This document shows positions 1 to 6,230 of a DNA stretch of 7,498 bases, piece after piece. The notes under the pieces were generated by a model that saw only the letters and a program-made list of their open reading frames with translations, searched no databases and was not told the origin of the DNA. How positions within the stretch are numbered: the first letter of the stretch is position 1; every line of letters starts with the position of its first letter. The stretch spans positions 1-7,498 of the forward strand of contig JALHNW010000082.1 in NCBI GenBank assembly GCA_022843345.1, in the 5' to 3' direction. Position numbers and translations under genes: made by a program. The stretch is from Rubritepida sp. GTDB lineage: Bacteria > Pseudomonadota > Alphaproteobacteria > Acetobacterales > Acetobacteraceae.

Positions 1-230
1 CGTCTCCCCCGCCCCGGCACCCTGCTGGCCGCCGGCGGCGAGACGCTGCGCGCCGCCGCCCTCGCGCTCGGCGCCGAGGCGATCCACGCCACCGGCCTGG
101 CCGAAGCGGGTGTGCCGCGCGCCGTGCTGGTGGGCGGGCGATGGGACGGCGTGGCCGTCATCTCCAAATCCGGCGCCTTCGGCGGCCCTTCGCTGTGGCG
201 CGACCTCCTCTTCCCTTCGGGTGACCCTGC

Positions 231-234
<4 letters not shown>
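1..234 (+). CDS. C-terminal fragment of a DUF1537 (four-carbon acid sugar kinase family) protein; 5' end outside the window
   Basis: Only the last 77 residues are present, read in frame from base 1 to the TGA at 232-234. The fragment shows the nucleotide-binding C-domain pattern of the DUF1537 family: a glycine-rich GGET step (residues 12-15 of the fragment), a GVP turn near residue 37, and a KSGAFGG motif near residues 56-62 that matches the family's conserved KSGgFG ATP-site loop. Characterised members phosphorylate D-threonate, L-threonate or D-erythronate at O4 in the cytoplasm, using ATP. The stop overlaps the next start as ATGA (231-234), and that next gene is PdxA-like, the usual partner of this kinase. 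Family assignment is fairly secure from motifs and neighbour. Substrate is not decidable, because the sugar-binding N-domain is missing from the window. Confidence 0.85.
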
Positions 235-1231
<997 letters not shown>

Positions 1232-1235
<4 letters not shown>

Positions 1236-2317
1236 CGCCCATCCTGCTCGAACGCCCCGCCGTGCTGCACATCGGCGATGGCACCCTGCCCGAACTCGGC
1301 CGCTGGGCGCGGGCGCGCGGCGTGCAACGCCCGCTGGTCGTCACCGGCCGGTCGGGTGCGGCGCGCGTGGCGTTGCTGGACCTGCCGGGCGAGGTCACGG
1401 TGTTCGCCGACACCAAGCCGGAGCCCGACCTGCCCAACCTGCTCGCCGCCTGCGCGCTGGCGGAGCGCGCGCAGCCCGACTGCGTCATCGGCTTCGGCGG
1501 CGGCAGCGCGATGGACCTGGCGAAGCTGGTGGCGGTGCTGCCGGGCTCCGGCCAATCCCTGCACGACGTGGCCGGGCCGGAGAAGGTGCATGGCCGCCGC
1601 GTGCTGCTCGCCCAGGTGCCCACCACCGCCGGCACCGGCAGCGAGGCCGGCACGCGCGCCCTGGTCACCGACCCCGCCACCCGCAACAAGGTGGCCGTGC
1701 AGTCGCGCCACATGCTGGCCGACATCGCCGTGGTGGATGCGACGCTGACGCATTCCGTCCCGCCGGACGTCACCGCCGCCACCGGCCTGGACGCGCTGGC
1801 GCATTGCATCGAGTGCTTCACGTCGCGCAAATCCCACCCCGTCGTGGACCTGCATGTGCTGGAGGGCATCCGCCTCGTCGGCCGCTTCCTGCATCGCGCG
1901 GTGACGGATGGCGCGGATGCCGAGGCGCGCGCCGGGCTGATGCTGGCATCGCTCTACGGCGGCTTCGGGCTGGGGCCGGTGAACACCACCTCCGGCCACG
2001 CCATCGCCTATCCGCTCGGCACGCGCCACCACCTGCCGCACGGCCTGGCCTGCGCGCTCATCATGCCGCACGCGCTCGCCGTCAACGCCCCCGCCGCGCC
2101 CGACAAGACCGCGCTGGTGCTGGACGCCCTGGGCGGCGACGTCACCGCCTTCTGCGCCTCGCTGGGCCTGGACATGCGGCTGCGCGCCCACGCCATCCCC
2201 CAGGGCGACCTGCCGGCGATGGCGAAGGAGGCGCACGCCATCCGCCGCCTGCTGGACAACAACCCGCGCGACATGAGCGAGGGGGAGATCCTCGCCCTCT
2301 ACGAAAGGGCCTTCTGA
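1232..2317 (+). CDS. iron-containing (group III) alcohol dehydrogenase family protein
   Basis: The protein has 361 residues, slightly short for the family (usually about 380-390). The N-terminal Rossmann-like domain carries the NAD(P)-binding GFGGGSAMDLAK motif (residues 87-98), and TTAGTGSE follows at 131-138. The metal site is intact: D187 and H191 in the GLDALAHCIE segment, H256 in SGHAIAYPLG and H270 in HHLPHG. The spacing closely matches the iron ligands of lactaldehyde reductase FucO. Family members interconvert alcohols and aldehydes or ketones, or reduce maleylacetate; the substrate here cannot be named. Given the neighbours, it may oxidise or reduce a hydroxy-acid or short aldehyde feeding into or out of the kinase/PdxA2 route (inference). 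The ATG at 1232 is chosen because it overlaps the pdxA stop in the ATGA pattern, has GGAGA at 1220-1224 about seven bases upstream, and begins the homologous domain. The open frame extends far upstream, but only as a shadow of pdxA. Confidence 0.92.
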
Positions 2318-3459
2318 TGCTGATGCAGCCCCCGCCCTTCACGTCCACCCTCGCGCCGCGCGCCGGCGACGCGGCGCGCGTGGAAGCCTTCATCCCCACG
2401 CCCTGCGTGCAGAACCACGCCGCCTCCCTGCTGGAGCTGCCGGACGGCACGCTGCTCGCCACCTGGTTCGGCGGCACGCAGGAGGGGGTGCCCGACATCT
2501 CGGTGCACCTGTCCCGCCTGGCCCCCGGCGCGGCGCGATGGTCCGACGCGGTGCGCCTGTCCGACGACCCCACGCGCTCCGAGCAGAACCCCTTGCCCTG
2601 GCTCGCCCCCGACGGCGCGCTGTGGCTGCTGTGGACCGCGCAGCTCGGCGGCAACCAGGACACGGCGATCATCCGTCGCCGCATCTCGCGCGACGGCGGC
2701 TTGAGCTGGGGGCCGGTGGAGGTGCTGTTCGACACGCCCGGCCTGTTCATCCGCGCGCCCATCGTGGTGGCGCGCGACGGCGCCTGGCTGCTGCCCGTCT
2801 GGCGCTGCACGAAGCCCGCCCAAGGCCCCTGGACCGGCGACCTGGACACCAGTTCGGTGATGGTGAGCGAGGATGCGGGCGCCACCTGGGCGGAACACCC
2901 GGTGCCGGGTTCGCTGGGCGCCGTGCACATGGCGATCCTGGACACGGGCGCGGACTACGTGGCCTTCTTCCGCTCCCGCCGCGCCGATTTCGTGCAGGTG
3001 TCGCGCTCGGCCGACGGGCGCGCGTGGTCCGCGCCCGCGCCGCTGCACCTGCCCAACAACAACTCCTCGGTCGCCGCCGCGCGGCTGGCCTCGGGCCACA
3101 TCGCGCTGGTGTACAACCATTCGAGCCGCGAGGACGCCACCGGCCGCCGCCTGTCGCTGTACGACGACATCGGCGGCGAGGACGATGCCCCGCGCGTCAC
3201 CGAGGGCGCCTTCTGGGGCGCCCCGCGCGCGCCCATCACCCTGGCCCTGTCCGACGATGGCGGCCGCAGCTTCCCGCACCGCCGGAACCTGGAGGAGGGC
3301 GACGGCTTCTGCATGACCAACAACAGCCAGGACAAGCTGAACCGCGAGTTCAGCTACCCCGCCATCATCCAGGCCAGGGACGGGCGCCTCCACCTCGCCT
3401 TCACCTTCTGGCGCCAGTCCATCAAGCACGTCACCCTCCACGAGGAGTGGGCCCTGTGA
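2317..3459 (+). CDS. BNR-repeat sialidase-like beta-propeller protein (BNR_2 family), cytoplasmic
   Basis: The protein has 380 residues. Three clear Asp-box motifs (S-x-D-x-G-x-[ST]-[WF]) are visible at 124-131, 184-191 and 312-319, and a degenerate one lies near 229-237. This is the hallmark of a sialidase-type six-bladed propeller. Other family marks are NHAASLLELPDGTLLATWFGG (33-53), a NNNSSVAAARL segment near 247-257, and SYPAIIQ...DGRLHLAFTF...SIKHVTL at the C-terminus (346-374), typical of the BNR_2 group. The FRIP motif of classical sialidases is not present: FIP remains at 25-27 without the arginine. No signal peptide is seen, so it probably acts in the cytoplasm. Function is open: it could be a glycoside hydrolase, a lyase or a sugar-acid isomerase or lactonase-like propeller. 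The start shares its A with the previous stop (TGATG, 2315-2319), and GAAAGGG lies about seven bases before 2317. A second ATG at 2323 is possible. Confidence 0.85.
   Translation: MLMQPPPFTSTLAPRAGDAARVEAFIPTPCVQNHAASLLELPDGTLLATWFGGTQEGVPDISVHLSRLAPGAARWSDAVRLSDDPTRSEQNPLPWLAPDGALWLLWTAQLGGNQDTAIIRRRISRDGGLSWGPVEVLFDTPGLFIRAPIVVARDGAWLLPVWRCTKPAQGPWTGDLDTSSVMVSEDAGATWAEHPVPGSLGAVHMAILDTGADYVAFFRSRRADFVQVSRSADGRAWSAPAPLHLPNNNSSVAAARLASGHIALVYNHSSREDATGRRLSLYDDIGGEDDAPRVTEGAFWGAPRAPITLALSDDGGRSFPHRRNLEEGDGFCMTNNSQDKLNREFSYPAIIQARDGRLHLAFTFWRQSIKHVTLHEEWAL
3442..3447 (+). promoter_or_regulatory. Shine-Dalgarno site for the DapA-family gene
   Basis: GAGGAG sits eight bases before the GTG at 3456. 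It supports GTG as the true start even though the reading frame is open far upstream inside the propeller gene. The site lies within the last codons of the upstream gene, consistent with coupled translation. Confidence 0.6.
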
Positions 3460-4343
3460 GCCTCTCGCCATCCGGCGTCTTCTGCGCCGCCCTCACGCCC
3501 CTCGACGCGAAGCTCGCGCCCGACCACGCGCGCTTCGTGGCGCACGCGAAGCGCCTGCTGGCCGAGGGCTGCGCCGGCATCGCCCTGCTGGGCACCACGG
3601 GCGAGGCCAACAGCTTCTCGAGCGCCGAGCGCATGGACCTGCTGGACGCCGCACTCGACGCCGGCATCGCGCCCGCCGCGCTGCTGCCCGGCACCGGCGT
3701 CGCCGCGCTGACGGAGACGGTGGCGCTGACGCGGCACGCGCTGGCCGGCGGCGTTTCCACCGTCGTCATGCTGCCGCCCTTCTACTACAAGGACGTCACC
3801 GAGGACGGCCTGTTCGCCGCCTATGCCGAGACGGTGACGCGCATCGGCGACGCGCGGCTGCGCGTGGTGCTCTACCACATCCCGCAGGTCTCCGCGGTGC
3901 CGATCCCCTTCGCGGTCATCCACCGCCTGCGCGCCGCCTTCCCGGGCACCTTCGCCGGCATCAAGGACAGCGCGGGCAAGCTGGACCACATGGTGGCGCT
4001 GGTGCGCGAATTCCCGGGCCTCGCCGTGCTGGCCGGCGCCGACCCGCTGCTGCTGCCGCTGATGAAGGAAGGGGGCGCGGGCTGCATCACCGCCACCTCG
4101 AACCTGGTGGCCGCCGACCTCGCCTTCGTGTTCCGCCACCACGCCGACCCCGCGCGCGAAGCCGAGGTGGCGGCCGCGCAGGCGCGCATCGTCGCCGCGC
4201 GCGAACGCGCCTCGCGCTTCGCCCAGATGGCCTCGCTCAAGGCGCTGCTGGCGCAGCGCGACGGCCATCCGGGCTGGAAGCGCCTGCGCCCGCCGCTCAT
4301 CCCCCTGACGCCGGCCGAAGAAGCCGCGCTGCTCGCCCCGTGA
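3456..4343 (+). CDS. DapA/NanA-superfamily class I aldolase or dehydratase (dihydrodipicolinate synthase family protein)
   Basis: The protein has 295 residues, a standard (beta/alpha)8-barrel length for the family. GTTGE (residues 46-50) forms the substrate carboxylate loop, Y140 in YHIP is the proton-relay tyrosine, and K170 in GIKDSAG is the Schiff-base lysine. A GADPLLLP loop follows near 194-201. The arginine that binds aspartate semialdehyde in true DapA (two residues after the YNVP proline) is replaced by valine (V145, in YHIPQVSAV), so lysine synthesis is unlikely. The family also includes N-acetylneuraminate lyase and 2-keto-3-deoxy-sugar-acid aldolases and dehydratases, which use or release pyruvate or 2-oxo acids. 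In this operon a cytoplasmic sugar-acid cleavage or dehydration role is the best guess. The GTG start overlaps the previous stop as GTGA (3456-3459) and has a good ribosome site. Family is certain; the substrate is unknown. Confidence 0.92.
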   Translation: MSLSPSGVFCAALTPLDAKLAPDHARFVAHAKRLLAEGCAGIALLGTTGEANSFSSAERMDLLDAALDAGIAPAALLPGTGVAALTETVALTRHALAGGVSTVVMLPPFYYKDVTEDGLFAAYAETVTRIGDARLRVVLYHIPQVSAVPIPFAVIHRLRAAFPGTFAGIKDSAGKLDHMVALVREFPGLAVLAGADPLLLPLMKEGGAGCITATSNLVAADLAFVFRHHADPAREAEVAAAQARIVAARERASRFAQMASLKALLAQRDGHPGWKRLRPPLIPLTPAEEAALLAP

Positions 4344-4353
4344 TCCCGGAAGG

Positions 4354-4437
4354 AACCGCCGCACAATCCTGCTTGCCGCCCCCGCCCTGCTCGCCGCGCC
4401 CGCCATCCACGCCCAGCCCGCCTGGCCGCAGGGCCAG
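4354..4437 (+). other. Signal-peptide coding segment of the TctC-like gene without a recognisable start codon
   Basis: Read in the frame of the downstream gene, this stretch encodes a textbook export signal. Two arginines at 4357-4362 are followed by a hydrophobic leucine/alanine core and an A-I-H-A cleavage-like site near 4408, just before the mature domain. The frame is open from the stop at 4306-4308 onward, yet contains no ATG, GTG or TTG before 4438. A strong GGAAGGA ribosome-site-like sequence lies at 4348-4354. A GTG at 4340 overlaps the upstream stop in the same style as the other junctions, but it is in a different frame (a -1 shift would be needed). A small deletion, a sequencing error or a non-standard start (ATC 4366 or CTG 4369) are the options. 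Confidence 0.7.
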
Positions 4438-5319
4438 GTGCTGCGCGTCATCTGCCCCTGGCCGCCGGGTGCGGCCAACGACGCGCTCGCCCGCCTCGCC
4501 GCGCAGAGGCTCAACGAGAAGCTCGGCGCCAACGCGGTGGTGGAGAACCGCACCGGGGGCGCCGGCCTCATCGGCACCAACGCCGTGCTCCAGGCCGCGC
4601 CCGACGGCTTCACCCTGCTGGCCTCGGCCTTCAACACCGCCGTGATGCCCATGGTGCTGCGCGGCGCCACCTTCGACCCCGAGCGCGACCTGGAGGTGAT
4701 GGCCCGCACCGCCCGCGCCCCGCTGGTGCTGGCCATCACCGGCTCGCGCCCGCAGCGCACCATCACCGAGGTGGTGGCCGCCGCCAAGGCGAACCCGCGC
4801 GACTGGACCATGGCCGTCTCGGCGTTGGGTGCGGCCGGGCACCTGGCTTCCGTCGAGTTCAACCGCCGCACCGGGGCGGGGCTGGAGTTCGTCACCTACC
4901 GCGGCGCGCAGCCCGCGCTGACCGACCTGATGGGCGGCTCGGCCCACCTGCTGATCGAGCCCTCCTTCGCGCTGCTGCCCGCGGCGCGCGATGGGCGCAT
5001 ACGCATCCTCGCCATCGCCGCGCCTGCGCGCTCCCCGCTTGCGCCCGAGATCCCGACCTTCGCGGAGGCCGGCCTGCCCAATTTCGAGTTCGCCTCCTGG
5101 TACGGCATCTGGGCGCCGCGCGGCACGCCCGCGGCCATCCAGGCCCAGGTGAACCAGGTGATGCAGGACACGATGCGCGACCCCGCGATCGTGGCGCGCC
5201 TCACGCAGCAGCTGCTGGAGCCGGTGACGGAATCCATCCCCGAGACGCGCGCCTTCATCCGCGCGGAGATCTCCCGCGCGGGCGAGCTGCTGCGCTCGGT
5301 CAACTACCAGCCGGAGTGA
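4438..5319 (+). CDS. TctC/Bug-family periplasmic tripartite tricarboxylate transporter substrate-binding protein (5' end uncertain)
   Basis: The span given begins at the first standard in-frame start (GTG 4438), which yields 293 residues. That start falls exactly on the first beta strand of the mature domain and would remove the signal peptide encoded just upstream, so the real gene very likely begins near 4340-4366. Family marks are PWPPGAANDALAR (the Bug P-[FW]-P-P-G loop), ENRTGGAGLIG, an F-P-D-like FDPERDL segment, the conserved YRGAQPALTDLMGG loop, a PTFAEAGLPNFE segment, and WYGIWAPRGTP near the end. Bug proteins bind small carboxylates such as citrate, aspartate or other organic acids in the periplasm and pass them to TctAB permeases or act as orphans. 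No TctA or TctB gene follows, so this is an orphan within the window. Its place at the end of a sugar-acid operon suggests that it captures that acid (inference). It ends 22 bases before the convergent regulator gene. Confidence 0.88.
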   Translation: MLRVICPWPPGAANDALARLAAQRLNEKLGANAVVENRTGGAGLIGTNAVLQAAPDGFTLLASAFNTAVMPMVLRGATFDPERDLEVMARTARAPLVLAITGSRPQRTITEVVAAAKANPRDWTMAVSALGAAGHLASVEFNRRTGAGLEFVTYRGAQPALTDLMGGSAHLLIEPSFALLPAARDGRIRILAIAAPARSPLAPEIPTFAEAGLPNFEFASWYGIWAPRGTPAAIQAQVNQVMQDTMRDPAIVARLTQQLLEPVTESIPETRAFIRAEISRAGELLRSVNYQPE

Positions 5320-5325
5320 GGCCGG

Positions 5326-5340
5326 CGCCCGCGCAGGGCG
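5326..5340. terminator. Possible weak hairpin between convergent genes
   Basis: In the 22-bp gap between two convergent stops, CGCCC (5326-5330) can pair with GGGCG (5336-5340) around a GCGCA loop, with two further G-U pairs possible outside. There is no T-tract on either side, so it is not a canonical intrinsic terminator. It may only reflect high GC. Confidence 0.25.
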
Positions 5341-5341
5341 T

Positions 5342-6031
5342 TCAGCGCGGCTCCCGCCGGTGGTTCAGCAGGCGGTCGCGGTCGGGCACGTCGATGCGCT
5401 TGCCGGCGCAGCGGATCAGCCCCTCCGCCTCCAGCGCGTGCAGGCTGCGCGACAGCGTCTCGGGCGTCATGCCGAGCCGCGCGGCGATGGCGCCCCGCGG
5501 CTCCGGCACCTCGGCCGAGCCGCCGCCCGCCTCCTCGGCGATGCGCCGCGCCAGGAAGCGGGCGATGCGCCGCTCGGCGGGGCGCAGCTTGAGGTCCACC
5601 ACCTGGTCCACCATCAGCCGCCAGTGGCGCGCCAGCAGCTCCGTCATCGCGCGGGCGATGGCGGCGTCGCGCGCCAGGGCGTCGCGGAAGGCGTCGGCCG
5701 GGATCATCATCACGCGCAGCGCCGTCAGCGTGGCGGCGGAGGCGAGGTAGGGCAGGCGCAGCACCACGGCGGGCACCAGGAACGCCTCCCCCGCCCGGAA
5801 GATCTCCACCACCGTCTCCGCGCCCGACTCCGCGCGCGCGGTGAGCGCGACCGAGCCCTCGAGCGCGACGTGGACGAAATCCGCCTCCCGGTCCTGCGCG
5901 AAGATGACGGCGCCGCGCGGCAGCTGCTGGACGAAGGCCGGGCCGGCGAGGCGCGCCAGCGCGTCGTCGCCCGCCGCCATGAACAGCGGCAGGCGGCGGA
6001 GGATGTCGGCGTGCGCGCGGGTGTCCTGCAT
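5342..6031 (-). CDS. Crp/Fnr-family transcriptional regulator, DNR/NnrR-like
   Basis: The protein has 229 residues, the normal family length. Residues about 10-125 form the cyclic-nucleotide-binding-like beta-roll (FVHVALEGSVAL near 52-63, a GEAF turn at 81-84 and LPYLASAATL at 93-102, resembling DNR-type sensors). A long dimer helix follows near 126-147, and then a winged helix near 150-225. The recognition helix reads PETLSRSL (190-197), keeping the E..SR contacts (E191, S194, R195) that in FNR read the TTGAT half-site. There is a single cysteine (C208) and no N-terminal cysteine cluster, so oxygen sensing through an FNR [4Fe-4S] cluster is excluded. Heme/NO sensing as in DNR or NnrR is possible but not provable. 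It is divergent from narK, and a perfect FNR-type box lies 35 bases upstream of its ATG, so autoregulation is likely. The ATG at 6031 is chosen because the fold begins there and no nearby upstream ATG exists; the long upstream open frame crosses the operator region. Confidence 0.9.
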   Translation of the reverse strand: MQDTRAHADILRRLPLFMAAGDDALARLAGPAFVQQLPRGAVIFAQDREADFVHVALEGSVALTARAESGAETVVEIFRAGEAFLVPAVVLRLPYLASAATLTALRVMMIPADAFRDALARDAAIARAMTELLARHWRLMVDQVVDLKLRPAERRIARFLARRIAEEAGGGSAEVPEPRGAIAARLGMTPETLSRSLHALEAEGLIRCAGKRIDVPDRDRLLNHRREPR

Positions 6032-6037
6032 GGATCG

Positions 6038-6043
6038 GGCATA
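6038..6043 (-). promoter_or_regulatory. Candidate -10 element for the regulator gene
   Basis: TATGCC on the - strand lies 12 to 7 bases before the A of the ATG at 6031. If transcription starts at that A, the operator at 6066-6079 is centred 41.5 bases upstream, the standard spacing for a class II FNR/CRP-activated promoter. No ribosome site is visible before the ATG, which fits a leaderless message. The hexamer matches TATAAT only in its first half, so confidence is modest. Confidence 0.35.
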
Positions 6044-6065
6044 GGGGAAAACCCGGAAAGCAGAA

Positions 6066-6079
6066 TTGATATGGATCAA
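6066..6079 (-). promoter_or_regulatory. FNR/DNR-type operator, perfect TTGAT-N4-ATCAA box (regulator side)
   Basis: The + strand reads TTGATATGGATCAA and the - strand reads TTGATCCATATCAA. Both half-sites match the FNR/DNR consensus at all ten positions, with a four-base spacer. It lies in the intergenic region between two divergent genes, one of which encodes a regulator with the FNR-type E..SR recognition helix. The likely effect is control of the regulator itself, with possible shared influence on narK. Confidence 0.85.
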
Positions 6080-6158
6080 GACAGGAATTGAGGGAGCGCA
6101 GGAAAGCCTTGTAATACGGGGATTTTCGGAGGGAATTCCAGCGTCATTCCGAGGGTGG

Positions 6159-6172
6159 TTGATCCATCGCAA
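6159..6172 (+). promoter_or_regulatory. Second FNR/DNR/NnrR-like operator (narK side), TTGAT-N4-CGCAA
   Basis: The + strand reads TTGATCCATCGCAA. The left half is the FNR/DNR TTGAT, and the right half CGCAA resembles the NnrR-type half-site. It agrees with the - strand reading of the 6066-6079 box at 12 of 14 positions, including the whole CCAT spacer, but faces the opposite gene. Its centre is 65.5 bases upstream of the narK ATG. A start site near 6207 would give class II spacing, although no good -10 is visible there. Confidence 0.6.
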
Positions 6173-6220
6173 TTCCCATCCGCGCCGATCGGGGCAGGTT
6201 CCGCACCGCCTCGACAGAAC

Positions 6221-6224
6221 GGAG
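6221..6224 (+). promoter_or_regulatory. Ribosome-binding site for narK
   Basis: GGAG lies six bases before the ATG at 6231. It favours this start over the in-frame ATG at 6276, which lies just before the first membrane helix. Confidence 0.55.
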
Positions 6225-6230
6225 CGGGCG

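Noticed and set aside
4340..4370. Programmed -1 frameshift joining GTG 4340 to the signal peptide
   Set aside because: No slippery heptamer of the X-XXY-YYZ type is present in the relevant frame. A small deletion or sequencing error is simpler.
4340..4645. A 101-codon frame starting at GTG 4340 as a separate small gene
   Set aside because: It is proline/serine/arginine-rich shadow sequence overlapping the TctC domain in another frame. Only its start codon may be meaningful, as a lost start of the TctC gene.
6126..6152. TCGGA/TCCGA inverted repeat flanking a GGAATTCC palindrome in the divergent region
   Set aside because: The stem is only five bases with a 17-base loop and matches no known operator. 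It is probably chance.
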